Source: PNOJ01 sp016706845 (lineage in GTDB: Bacteria; Krumholzibacteriota; Krumholzibacteriia; LZORAL124-64-63). Taken from it: a stretch of 64,000 nt of DNA. Positions 37,762 through 49,236 of this stretch are shown one piece after another (within the stretch, counting starts at the first letter, position 1; the number at the start of each line of letters is the position of its first letter). The notes beneath the pieces were generated by a model. It saw nothing but the letters and a program-made list of their open reading frames with translations. It did no database searches and was not told the DNA's origin. The stretch lies in contig JADJIV010000003.1 of NCBI GenBank assembly GCA_016706845.1, positions 112,249 to 176,248 of the forward strand, written 5' to 3'. The translations under genes and the position numbers were made by a program.

Positions 37762-37790
37762 TTGGCTGCCGGGCGGCCGTGTGTTATCGT
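37762..37790 (+). promoter_or_regulatory. Candidate promoter of the urocanase gene
   Basis: TTGGCT, a 17-base spacer and TATCGT (4/6 and 4/6), about 45 bases before the TTG start. Confidence 0.4.
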
Positions 37791-37832
37791 CCGGCGGTCC
37801 GGATCCCGCGGCCCGAACCACCAGGAGTCGCC

Positions 37833-39872
<2,040 letters not shown>

Positions 39873-39888
39873 ACCGCAGGAGCCGCCG

Positions 39889-40809
39889 ATGCAGCCGCAG
39901 GCCGAACGCGTGACCCGGGCCGCCGTGCCCGCCCTGGACGAACTGCTGGGCGTCGTGCTGCCCGTGCTGGACGACGGCTTCGTGCGCGTCGTGGACTACA
40001 TGGGCGACGACCGCGCCGTGGTGCAGGCCGCCCGCGTTTCCTACGGCGACGGCACCAAGCAGGTGAGCGAGGACCGCGGCCTGATCCGCTACCTGCTGCG
40101 CCACCGCCACACCACGCCCTTCGAGATGTGCGAGCTGAAGCTGCACGTGCGCGTGCCGATGGACGCGTGGCGGCAGTGGATCCGGCACCGTTCGGCCTCG
40201 GTCAACGAGGTGAGCTCCCGCTACTCGATCGTGACCGACTCGGCCCAGCGCACGGCGCCGGACCAGTGGCGCCGCCAGGCCGACGACAACCGGCAGGGCA
40301 GCGCCGGCTGCTTCGGCGAGGCGGAAGGCGCGGCGTTCACCGCCGGCGAGCGCGAGGTCCACGCGCTGGCGCGCCGCGTGTACGAGGAGAAGATCGCCCG
40401 CGGCGTCGCCCGCGAACAGGCCCGCAAGGACCTCCCCCTGTGCACCTACACCGAGGCCTACTGGAAGATCGACCTGCACAACCTGCTGCACTTCCTGTCG
40501 CTGCGCATGGATGCGCACGCGCAGCAGGAGATCCGCGCGTACGCCACGGTGATCGGCGAACAGATCGTCGCGAAGTGGGTGCCGCTGGTCTGGGAGGCCT
40601 TCGTCGACTACCGGCTCGGCGCGGCGTCGCTGTCGCGCATCGAGCAGGAGATCCTCGGCGCGATCGGGGCCGGGGACGGCGAGCGGGCCTGCATGCTGGC
40701 GAGCGAAGCTGGCTGGCTGGAGCGGGGGGCTGGCGGGCTGAAGCGGCACCGGGAGCGGGCGGAGTTCGAGGCCAAGCTCGCGCGCTGGCAGCTAGATCCT
40801 CCATGGTGA
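39889..40809 (+). CDS. thyX: FAD-dependent thymidylate synthase
   Basis: 306-residue flavoenzyme that methylates dUMP to dTMP with methylene-tetrahydrofolate and NADPH. The ThyX signature RHRSASVNEVSSRYS (about 98-112) corresponds to RHRxxSxNxxSxRY, the FAD/dUMP site. HRHTTPFEMCELKLHVRVPM (about 72-91) is the second conserved block, and NLLHFLSLRMDAHAQQEIR (about 203) supplies the C-terminal dUMP contacts. It follows hutU by 16 bases and probably shares its promoter. Confidence 0.95.
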   Translation: MQPQAERVTRAAVPALDELLGVVLPVLDDGFVRVVDYMGDDRAVVQAARVSYGDGTKQVSEDRGLIRYLLRHRHTTPFEMCELKLHVRVPMDAWRQWIRHRSASVNEVSSRYSIVTDSAQRTAPDQWRRQADDNRQGSAGCFGEAEGAAFTAGEREVHALARRVYEEKIARGVAREQARKDLPLCTYTEAYWKIDLHNLLHFLSLRMDAHAQQEIRAYATVIGEQIVAKWVPLVWEAFVDYRLGAASLSRIEQEILGAIGAGDGERACMLASEAGWLERGAGGLKRHRERAEFEAKLARWQLDPPW

Positions 40810-40894
40810 CAACGAGTTAGAAAGCAGCGCCGTCCGCCGGACCGCAAATGCCTCCAGCCTCTGCCCTCTCCCCGCTCGCACCGCCCCCGGTCGT

Positions 40895-40924
40895 TTGACA
40901 CCGCTCCCCGCCCGGCTGTATCAT
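40895..40924 (+). promoter_or_regulatory. Candidate promoter of the giant repeat protein gene
   Basis: TTGACA, an 18-base spacer and TATCAT (6/6 and 5/6), about 65 bases before the ATG. It is among the best promoter matches in the window. Confidence 0.55.
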
Positions 40925-40992
40925 CGATCCATGCCATACCCATCGTCATCGCCTTACTCACGCAAGAACACCATCTCCGGCTGGAGGTCGCC

Positions 40993-43900
40993 ATGTCCCG
41001 CTGGCGCTGCATTTCCATCCCGCTGGTCGCGCTCGGCCTGAGCAGCCTGCTGCTGATCGCATCGCTACCCGCAACGGCGGCGGCCGCGATCATCGTCGAG
41101 CCGGACTCGCTGTCGGCCGACCTCCCGCCCGACGGCGTCGCCACGGCCTCCCTGCTGATCAGCAATACGGGGAAAACGCCCCTGGCATGGACGGCCTTCC
41201 TTTCCATGCCCGGGGCGTCCCTGGCCGGGACCCGCGGCGCCGGCTTCACCTATCGCGACATCCCGATGGAACGGACCGACCGGCCCGCCGGCGCCGACAA
41301 CGGCGACGCGGCGCCGCCTCCGTTCGCCAAGCGCATCTACAGCAACGATCGGCAGCGGAGCGTCGGCCCCCGCATCCTGCTCCACGCCACCTACCACCCC
41401 GAGAACGACGCCTACTCGCTGGCGCTGCAGCGCCTGGGACTGAGCCACACCGTGGTGACGAACTGGGCGTCGCTGGCCGAGGCGCTCACGGAAGACGGCC
41501 CCTGGGACCTGGTCGTGGTCAACAACTACTCTCTGACCGCATCGGCGGCGGCCCTGGCGGCGCTGTCCGGACATCTCGACGCCGGCGGCCGGCTGATCTA
41601 CGCCGACTGGTCCGTCGCCTACCACCCCAATCAAGATCTGCTGACACGCCTCGGCGTCTTCTACCGGTCGTCCTTGACCCGGCCCCTGGACGTCGTGGCG
41701 CTCGACCCCCGGCACCGCTGTTTCCGGCTGCCGAATGCGGTCACGGGACTGAGCTGGAGCGAGGACCAGCTTCCCGTCGACGGGCAGATCGTCACGGCCC
41801 TCGCCGGCGCGCAGCGACTGGCCGAGTTCCCGGATCACCCCGGCTCCGGCGCGATCGTCCTGAGCGAGTCGCGGTTCGCCATCTTCAACGCCTTCCAGGC
41901 CGCGAACTACCGCGCCGACGACAACGACAACGGCGTGCCCGACATGGTCGAACTGGCCGAGAACGAGATCGTCCTGGTCGCCGCCGGCGCGCGCTGGCTG
42001 TCGATCGCCCCGGAAGCCGGCACGCTGCCGGCCGGCGGCACCCAGACCGTGTCGGTCAACTTCGACGCCGCCACGCTCTGCGGCGACGAGCGGACGGCGC
42101 TGATCGTCGTGGAGAGCGACGATGTGGCCGTGCCGCAGGTCGAGATCCCGGTGGCGCTCCACGTGTCTGCCAGCCCGGGCATCGTGGCCGCTCCGGCGAG
42201 CTTCGACTTCGGCCTGCGGCCGACCGGGTACGCCGCGTCCGCATCGCTGCTTTTGTCCAACGACGGGTGCTGGCCGCTGACGGTCGCTTCCCTGGCGACC
42301 GATCAAGCCGAGTTCACCGTCACGCCCGCCGGTCCGTTCACGCTGGCGCCGGGAGCGACGCAGACCGTCGAGGTGACCTACGCGCCAACGGAATCCGGCG
42401 TCGACCTCGGCACCCTGACGATCCTCAGCGACGACCCGCTGCTGCCGTCGCTCGCGGTGCCCCTGTCGGGAGCGGCCGGGTCGCCGCCGGCGATCGTCGT
42501 CGCGCCCGACTCGCTCGCGATGTCGCTCCACCCCGGCCAGGTCGGAACCGCCGCGCTCGCGCTCGGCAATTCCGGGGAGCTCGACCTGGTCTGGTCGGCG
42601 CACGTGAACGCCGCCCGCGCCGTCGCGGCGCGGACCCGCGGCGCCGTCTACGCGATCGACGAACTGCCGGCGCGTTCGCTCGCAGGGCTGGCCGGAGAGA
42701 CCAACGGCGTGCAACCGGAAGCACCGTGGTCCGGGCGACGCGTCTACACCGGCGACCGCCGCGCCGGCTACGAGCCGCGCATCCTGCTGCTGACCTCCAC
42801 CAGCTGGTGGACCGACGCCTTCAACCTGGCGCTGCAGCGGCTGGGTTTCGGCTTCACGATGGTGTCGGATTGGGGGGAACTGGAGGCGGCGCTCGCCGGC
42901 GACGACCCCTGGGATCTGGTGATCGTGAACAACTACTACGCCTCCACGATGGTTTCGGGCCTCGATGCGCTCGTCGGCCATCTCGACGGGGGCGGCACCC
43001 TGATCTTCGCCGACTGGGCGGTCTACAGCTACCCCCACCACGAACTGTTGACGCGCCTCGGGGTCACCTACCAGTCGACGTTCACGACACCCCTGGACTT
43101 CGCGGCGACCAACCCCGACCACCTCTGCTTCCGCCATCCCAACACGATCAGCGCCCTGCACTGGAACCAGGACCAGTCCACGCGCGACGGCCAGATCGTC
43201 GCGGTGAATCCCGGGGCCCTCCAGTTGGCGGCATTTGACGGTTACCCCGGCTCCGGTGCGGTCGTCCTGGCCGCGTCGGGCCGCGCCGTCTTCAACGGCT
43301 TCCAGGGGGCGAACTTCACGGCCGACGACGACGGCGACGGCGTGCGCGACGCCGTTGAGCTGGCGGAGAACGAGATCATGCTCGTCGGCTTCGGCCCGTC
43401 CTGGCTGTCGGTCGCGCCGGACGCGGGCGTCTTGCACGGGGGCGACACCGTGGACCTGACGGTGACCTTCGACGCCACGCACCTGTGCGGCGACGACTAT
43501 GCGGCGCTCATCGGCCTCGCCAGCAACGACCCGCTCGCGCCCGAGGTCACCACACCGGCATCGCTGCACGTGAGCGAGGAGCCGGACATCACCGTCACTT
43601 CGGCCGACCTGGACTTCGGGCCCGTCATCATCGGCGCCGCGGCGACCAGGACGGTGAACCTCGTCAACGACGGCTGCAGCGAGCTGACGATCACCGGCGT
43701 GTCCGCGGACGACGGGCAGTTCACGTCACCCACGCCGTTCCCGGCCACGGTGCCCCAGAACCAGTCCCATCCCGTGGAAGTGATCTACCGACCGACCGGT
43801 GTCGGCCTGGTCGACCCCGTGCTGAAGCTCACGAGCGACGATCCCGACGAGCCGGTGATCACGCTACGGATGTCCGGCGCGGGAATCCCGGCGCCCGTGA

Positions 43901-46900
43901 TCTCCGTGGCGCCCGACTCGCTGGCGGCCGAACTGGTCGCCGGCGGCGAATCCGCGCAATCCCTGACGATCCGCAACGACGGCCTGAGCGATCTCGTCTG
44001 GAGCGCGCGGATCGGGTACGACACCCCGGCCGCACCGGCCGGACCGCGCGACCTCAGCGGCGTGCGCGTCATGTGGGCCGCGCACCACGGGCAGAGCCTG
44101 CCGGACTCCTGGTCGCGGATGGTCGACGACCTCGCGCTGCGCGGCGCCGAAGTCGTCGTCAACACCGCTCCGGTCACCCCGGATCTCCTGGACGGGTTCG
44201 ACATCGTGTGGACCGTCAACTGCGCATCGGGTTGGTCGTCGTCGGAGATCGACCTGCTGGCCGACTGGCTGCGCGACGGGGGCGGGATGCTCCTGGAGGG
44301 CGACAACGACACGTTCCAGTCCGCGTTCGACGCGATCCTGGCCGCGGCGGGAGCCGGCATCGGCTACTCCACGAGCGATGCCTATGCCGGAACGACCACG
44401 GAAATCACGCCGCACGAGACCACGGCGGGCGTCACGCGCCTGCGCCTCGATTCTCCGCAAGCCACCCTGGAGACCGTCGTCGAACCGGCGCAGATCCTGG
44501 TCAGGGATGCGAACGGCCTCACCGTGGGCGCCTGGAGCGAAGTGGGCCGTGGCCGCGTGATCGCCCTGAGCGAGGAGCTGTTCCGCGACGCCGACCTCGG
44601 CATCGACGACAACCGCCGTTTCGGAGAGCTGGTGTTCGACTGGCTGGCCGCGGACAACTGGCTGCGGATCTCGCCGCTCACGGGCGTGCTCCCGCCCGGG
44701 AGCGCGCAGGAACTGGCCGTGGTGTTCGACGCGACCGGCCGCTGCGGCGCGACGCTGTCCGCGCGGATCACCGTGGCGAGCAACGATCCCTACGCCCCCG
44801 CGATCGCGGTGCCGGCCACCCTCGAGCTGCTCGGCGAAGCGAACCTCACCGTCTCTCCTGTAGCCCTGTCCTTCGGGACCCTCTACCCCGGCACCACGGC
44901 CACTGATACGCTGACGCTGGTCAACGAAGGCTGCGTCCCCCTCGCGATCGACGCCCTGACGTCCGACGACGACGCGTTCACGATCTCCCCCGCCGGACCG
45001 GTCACCCTGGCGCCGCGCGGCTCGCTGGCCGTGGCGGTCGTCTACGCGCCGGCCGCCGTCGGCACGCACGCCGCCACGCTGACGATCGCCAGCGACGATC
45101 CGGACGAGCCCGCGTTCGCCGTGGCGCTGGCCGGCGCCTGCGCGGAGCCGCCGGCGATCACGCTGACGCCCACCTCCCTGTCGGCCGTCCTGGAGCCGTT
45201 CGTCGACGAGTTGACCCTGCCCCTGACGATCGGGAATCAAGGACACAGCGAGCTGGTCTGGTCGGCCGTCGTCGCCGACGCCGCCGTCACGCGCCGCTTC
45301 ACCCTGCCGCGCCTGGACGCGTCGGACGCCGCGGCGCCCGGCGGCGAGCTGACGGGCGACCTGCGCGACCTCACCGGCGTGCGCATCATGTGGGACCGGG
45401 GTCACGGACAGGCCGCGCCTGCGGACTGGACCGGCATGATCCACGACCTCGCACACCGCGGTGCGACGGTCTCCGCCAACACGGCGGCGATCACCCCCTC
45501 CCTGCTGTCCGGCTACGACATCTTCTGGTCCGTCAACTGCACTTCGTACCTCACGACGGACGAGAAGACGGCGCTGGCGGCCTGGGCGTTCATCGGCGGC
45601 GGCATCCTCCTGGAAGGCGACAACAACGCGTCCATCTACCCCTTCAACCAGATCCTGGCCGCCGCGGGCGCCGGCATCGACTACAACTCTACGGACGCCC
45701 GCGCGGGCACCACAGCCCGGGTGTCGGAACACGCGACCACGGTCGGCATCGGCAGCCTCTTCCTGCCCAGCCCCGGCGCACACCTGGGGAGGGTGGTCAT
45801 GCCGGGCCGGGTCCTGGTCCTGGACACGAGCGGCATCAGGACGGGTGCCTGGAGCCGGGTGGGCCGCGGTCGCGTCATCACGCTGAGCGACGAGATGTTC
45901 GGCGTGAACGGCCTGAACGCCGACGACAACCGCCTCTTCGGCAACCAGGTGTTCGATTGGCTGGCGGGCGCGGGTCCCGTGCAGATCGAACCGGAGTCGG
46001 GCGTGATCCTGCCCGGCGAGAAGCTGGAGGCGAAGGTCTGGTTCCACGCCGCGGACATCCTTTGCGACATCTACGCGACGCACATCTCCCTGGCGAGCAA
46101 CGACCCGGTCACGCCCGCGGCCATCCTGCCGGTGACGTTCGAAATCCCCGGCCAGCAGGACATCGCGGTCACGCCGACGGCCGTCGTTTTTGCTCAGCAA
46201 CCCGTCGGCATCCCGGCGCAGGCGACGTTGACCGTGGCCAACACCGGCTGCCGACCGCTGACGGTGTCGGCCGTGACCTCGGATCATGTCGAGTTCACCG
46301 TCGCGCCGGCCGGCCCATTCACCTTGGCGCCGGAATCGGCGCAGGAGGTGCTTGTCACCTACCTCCCGACCGCCCAGGGTACGGTCACGGGCGCGCTGAC
46401 GATCGCGAGCGACGACCTGGACGAGTCGTCGGTCGTGATCCCGTTCGCCGGCACCGCCGTGCCGGCGCCCCTGATCGCCGTGGCGCCGGACACGCTGGCT
46501 GCGACGCTCGACCCCGACGGCGTCGACCTGCGCCACCTGAAGATCGCCAACACGGGGCGGCTCGACCTGCACTGGTCGTTGTCCGTGGCCGCGCTGGACG
46601 CAGCAGCATCTGCGGAGCGCGCCGCGCCCAGCGTCCTGCTGCTGCCCTCCGAAGACACCGCGACCGACGCCTTCGTCCAGGCGCTGCAGCGACTGGGCTG
46701 GAGCTACACCGCGGTGTTGGACTATGCTGGCCTCAGGGCTCAGTTGGTGGCTGGCGGTCCCTGGGACCTCGTGATCGTCAACAACAACCAGGATGACTAC
46801 GGCGATTCCGTGATCGACGACCTCGTGGACCATCTCGACGCCGGCCGCGCCCTGATCTTCTCCGACCTTCGCATCGGCTATGAACGCAACCACGAGCTCC

Positions 46901-49176
46901 TGGTCCGCCTGGGCTTCTCCCACCTCGAGTTCAACTCGACGCCGCTGGATTTCGCGGCGACCGACCCGGACCACCGCTGCTTCCGGATGCCCAACGCCGT
47001 GCGGCAATTCCGCTGGGACCTGGATCCGTCCGGCTTCAAGGCCCAGATCATCGCCGTCCACCAGGGGGCGCGACCGCTGGCGTCGTTCCAGGGCCCCGCG
47101 AGTTCCGGCGCGGTCGTGCTGAACGGGACCGGCCGCGCGATCTTCAACGCCTTCAGGACCAACATCTACACCGGCGACGACGACGGCGACGGCCGGCGCG
47201 ACATCGCCGAACTCGCGGAGAACGAAATCGTGCTGGTCGCCGGCCTGGCGCCCTGGCTGTCGGCGCAGCCGACCTCGGGCACGATCCCCCCGGGACAATC
47301 GCAGGACGTCGCGGTGACGATCGACGCGACGGTGACCCGCGACACGACGGACCGCTGCAGCTCCGCCTTCGCCGCCCGGATCGACGTGGCCAGCGATGAC
47401 CCGCTCACGCCCGTCGTCCCGGTGGGCGTCACGCTCGCGCTGCTCGGCGAGCCGGACATCACGGCGGGGGCGACGGACCTCGCCTTCGGGACGCAGCACA
47501 TCGGGGGCACGGCCACGAGACCGTTCACCGTCACCAATGACGGCTGCGAACCGTTGACGATCGACACCCTGACGTCGAGCCACGCCGATTTCACCGTCGC
47601 GCCGGCCGGCCCGATCACGCTGGCGCCCGGCGCCCTGCAGCTCGTGCAGGTGACCTACGCTCCGGCGGTGCTCGGCCCCGTCTCCGGCACGCTGACGATC
47701 GCCAGCAACGACAGGGACGAACCGGTGATCGTGCTGCCGCTGTCCGGCACCGGCCTGGCTCCGCCGGCGATCGCGGTGACGCCGGATTCGCTCGCGGTGA
47801 CGCTGGCGCCCGGCGAAACCGCGGCGTTCCCGCTGTCGATCAGCAACCTGGGCCCTGGCGAGCTGTTCTGGTCGGCGTCCGCCCATCTCACGGCCTCGCC
47901 TGTCGGGAAGCCGGCGGACTCCGCCCTCGCATACCGGGAACTGCCGGCGGGTCCCGCCGAGCCCGCCGCCGTCGGGGACAACGGCGGCGCGAAAACTCCC
48001 GCCCCCTTCGGCCTGCGCATCACCAGCGGCGACGGCGCGACGCGCAACGCCCCCCGCACGCTGCTGCTGGCCTCCTACGAGCCGGCGAACGACGCCTTCG
48101 CTCTGGCGCTGCAGCGGCTGGGCCTCGGGCACACCCTGGCGACCACCTGGCCGGATTTCCTCGCCGCCGCCGCGAACGGCGGCCCCTGGGACCTGTTGAT
48201 CGTGAGCAACTACTCGCAGGTGACATCCTACACGGCCCTCAACGCCCTGACGGCGCACCTCGACGCCGGCGGCTCCCTGATCTACGCCGACTGGTCGGTG
48301 TACCTCGTCGCCAACCACGGCCTGCTGGGGCGCCTGGGCGTGTCGTACCAGTCCACCTTCAACACCCCGTTGGACGTGGCGGCCACGGATGAGAATCACG
48401 TCTGCTTCCAGTGGCCCCACGCGATCCGGGACCTCCACTGGGACGCGAACCCGCTGACGCGCGACGGCCAGTTCGTCGCGACGCTCCCCGGCGCCCGGCG
48501 TCTCGCCGCGTTCCGCGACCACCCGGACTCCGGCGCGATCGTGCTGGACGCGTCCGGACGCGCCCTCTTCAACGCCTTCCAGACGGCGGACTACACGGCC
48601 GACGACGACGGCGACGGCCTGAGGGACGCGGTCGAACTGGCGCAGAACGAGATCGCCCTGGTCGGCCTGCGCGCGTCCTGGCTCTCGATCGCGCCCCAGA
48701 CGGGCACAGTGCCGTCCGGCGGCACGCAGGAAGTGACGGCGACGTTCGACGCGACGGGCGCCGACGCCGGCGAACACCACGCCACGATCATCTTCCGCAG
48801 CGACGATCCGGCCGCGCCGCTGGTCCTGATACCGGCGACCATGACCGTGACCGGGACCGCGCTCGCGGCCGCCAAGCATGAACTGGAGACGGCCTTGGGG
48901 TTGCAGCTGACCAACCGGCCCAACCCGTTCAACCCGAACACCCGGCTCCAGTTCAACCTGCTGCAGGGCGGCGACACCGAGGTCGTGATCTACGATTCGC
49001 GCGGCGTGCTCGTGCAGCGGCTCCGGGCCGGCCGCCTGCCGGCTGGCCCGGCGAGCCTGGACTGGAACGGGACCGACCAGCGCGGCCGCCAGGTCGCCAG
49101 CGGCGTCTACCTGTACCGCCTGTACCAGGACGGCAGACAGCTGGGACAGAGCCGCAAGATGGTGCTCGTGCGGTGA
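40993..49176 (+). CDS. Giant secreted protein: six long repeats and a FlgD-like sorting tail
   Basis: 2727 residues in one uninterrupted frame. A signal peptide (about 1-31, ending ATAAAA) is followed by six tandem units of about 370-470 residues and a C-terminal FlgD-like module (RPNPFNPNTRLQF near 2643 to GVYLYRLYQ near 2710), the usual secretion/anchoring tail of FCB-type secretion systems. Each unit has an opening beta sandwich (xAPDSLxAxL...SNxGxxxLxW), a Rossmann-like core of about 200 residues, a BACON-like strand set (WLSIAPxxGxLPxGxxQ) and, in units 1-5, an ASH/choice-of-anchor-D domain. Units 1, 2, 5 and 6 share one core type and units 3 and 4 another. Strong GGAGG precedes the ATG. 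The likely role is surface or extracellular; the ligand or enzymatic activity is unknown. Confidence 0.92.
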   Translation: MSRWRCISIPLVALGLSSLLLIASLPATAAAAIIVEPDSLSADLPPDGVATASLLISNTGKTPLAWTAFLSMPGASLAGTRGAGFTYRDIPMERTDRPAGADNGDAAPPPFAKRIYSNDRQRSVGPRILLHATYHPENDAYSLALQRLGLSHTVVTNWASLAEALTEDGPWDLVVVNNYSLTASAAALAALSGHLDAGGRLIYADWSVAYHPNQDLLTRLGVFYRSSLTRPLDVVALDPRHRCFRLPNAVTGLSWSEDQLPVDGQIVTALAGAQRLAEFPDHPGSGAIVLSESRFAIFNAFQAANYRADDNDNGVPDMVELAENEIVLVAAGARWLSIAPEAGTLPAGGTQTVSVNFDAATLCGDERTALIVVESDDVAVPQVEIPVALHVSASPGIVAAPASFDFGLRPTGYAASASLLLSNDGCWPLTVASLATDQAEFTVTPAGPFTLAPGATQTVEVTYAPTESGVDLGTLTILSDDPLLPSLAVPLSGAAGSPPAIVVAPDSLAMSLHPGQVGTAALALGNSGELDLVWSAHVNAARAVAARTRGAVYAIDELPARSLAGLAGETNGVQPEAPWSGRRVYTGDRRAGYEPRILLLTSTSWWTDAFNLALQRLGFGFTMVSDWGELEAALAGDDPWDLVIVNNYYASTMVSGLDALVGHLDGGGTLIFADWAVYSYPHHELLTRLGVTYQSTFTTPLDFAATNPDHLCFRHPNTISALHWNQDQSTRDGQIVAVNPGALQLAAFDGYPGSGAVVLAASGRAVFNGFQGANFTADDDGDGVRDAVELAENEIMLVGFGPSWLSVAPDAGVLHGGDTVDLTVTFDATHLCGDDYAALIGLASNDPLAPEVTTPASLHVSEEPDITVTSADLDFGPVIIGAAATRTVNLVNDGCSELTITGVSADDGQFTSPTPFPATVPQNQSHPVEVIYRPTGVGLVDPVLKLTSDDPDEPVITLRMSGAGIPAPVISVAPDSLAAELVAGGESAQSLTIRNDGLSDLVWSARIGYDTPAAPAGPRDLSGVRVMWAAHHGQSLPDSWSRMVDDLALRGAEVVVNTAPVTPDLLDGFDIVWTVNCASGWSSSEIDLLADWLRDGGGMLLEGDNDTFQSAFDAILAAAGAGIGYSTSDAYAGTTTEITPHETTAGVTRLRLDSPQATLETVVEPAQILVRDANGLTVGAWSEVGRGRVIALSEELFRDADLGIDDNRRFGELVFDWLAADNWLRISPLTGVLPPGSAQELAVVFDATGRCGATLSARITVASNDPYAPAIAVPATLELLGEANLTVSPVALSFGTLYPGTTATDTLTLVNEGCVPLAIDALTSDDDAFTISPAGPVTLAPRGSLAVAVVYAPAAVGTHAATLTIASDDPDEPAFAVALAGACAEPPAITLTPTSLSAVLEPFVDELTLPLTIGNQGHSELVWSAVVADAAVTRRFTLPRLDASDAAAPGGELTGDLRDLTGVRIMWDRGHGQAAPADWTGMIHDLAHRGATVSANTAAITPSLLSGYDIFWSVNCTSYLTTDEKTALAAWAFIGGGILLEGDNNASIYPFNQILAAAGAGIDYNSTDARAGTTARVSEHATTVGIGSLFLPSPGAHLGRVVMPGRVLVLDTSGIRTGAWSRVGRGRVITLSDEMFGVNGLNADDNRLFGNQVFDWLAGAGPVQIEPESGVILPGEKLEAKVWFHAADILCDIYATHISLASNDPVTPAAILPVTFEIPGQQDIAVTPTAVVFAQQPVGIPAQATLTVANTGCRPLTVSAVTSDHVEFTVAPAGPFTLAPESAQEVLVTYLPTAQGTVTGALTIASDDLDESSVVIPFAGTAVPAPLIAVAPDTLAATLDPDGVDLRHLKIANTGRLDLHWSLSVAALDAAASAERAAPSVLLLPSEDTATDAFVQALQRLGWSYTAVLDYAGLRAQLVAGGPWDLVIVNNNQDDYGDSVIDDLVDHLDAGRALIFSDLRIGYERNHELLVRLGFSHLEFNSTPLDFAATDPDHRCFRMPNAVRQFRWDLDPSGFKAQIIAVHQGARPLASFQGPASSGAVVLNGTGRAIFNAFRTNIYTGDDDGDGRRDIAELAENEIVLVAGLAPWLSAQPTSGTIPPGQSQDVAVTIDATVTRDTTDRCSSAFAARIDVASDDPLTPVVPVGVTLALLGEPDITAGATDLAFGTQHIGGTATRPFTVTNDGCEPLTIDTLTSSHADFTVAPAGPITLAPGALQLVQVTYAPAVLGPVSGTLTIASNDRDEPVIVLPLSGTGLAPPAIAVTPDSLAVTLAPGETAAFPLSISNLGPGELFWSASAHLTASPVGKPADSALAYRELPAGPAEPAAVGDNGGAKTPAPFGLRITSGDGATRNAPRTLLLASYEPANDAFALALQRLGLGHTLATTWPDFLAAAANGGPWDLLIVSNYSQVTSYTALNALTAHLDAGGSLIYADWSVYLVANHGLLGRLGVSYQSTFNTPLDVAATDENHVCFQWPHAIRDLHWDANPLTRDGQFVATLPGARRLAAFRDHPDSGAIVLDASGRALFNAFQTADYTADDDGDGLRDAVELAQNEIALVGLRASWLSIAPQTGTVPSGGTQEVTATFDATGADAGEHHATIIFRSDDPAAPLVLIPATMTVTGTALAAAKHELETALGLQLTNRPNPFNPNTRLQFNLLQGGDTEVVIYDSRGVLVQRLRAGRLPAGPASLDWNGTDQRGRQVASGVYLYRLYQDGRQLGQSRKMVLVR
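41092..48866 (+). repeat. Six-fold long internal repeat in the giant protein
   Basis: Unit boundaries by the recurring (P)AI-V-PDSL opening: 41092-42483, 42484-43890, 43891-45147, 45148-46461, 46462-47760 and 47761-48866 (the last lacks its final ASH domain). Core type A (units 1, 2, 5, 6) has LALQRLG, PWDLVIVNNY, HLDAGGxLIxADW, PLDFAATDPDH and a Ca-type loop DDDGDGxRDxxELAxNE at 41917, 43324, 47176 and 48601. Core type B (units 3, 4) has GVRVMW-HGQ, GGGMLLEGDN and GRVIxLSEE. Units differ at many positions, so the duplications are old. Confidence 0.85.
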
Positions 49177-49201
49177 TGCGGGGCGGCGGCGGCGGGACTC
49201 A

Positions 49202-49225
49202 GGGGCGCGGCGTCCGCTGCGCCCC
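49202..49225. terminator. Hairpin between the giant gene and the efflux operon
   Basis: GGGGCGCGGCG with CGCTGCGCCCC (10 of 11 pairs) between convergent stops. It probably ends both transcripts. Confidence 0.5.
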
Positions 49226-49236
49226 GGCCGCCCGCC

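Noticed and set aside
41065..43569. Second long antisense frame over the giant gene
   Set aside because: Same reason: low-complexity composition mirroring the coding strand.
43864..48879. Long open frames antisense to the giant protein (including one of more than 1600 codons)
   Set aside because: They are His/Arg/Gly/Val-rich with no domains or start signals, and arise from GC-rich codon bias on the opposite strand. The plus-strand frame has clear repeats and signals.
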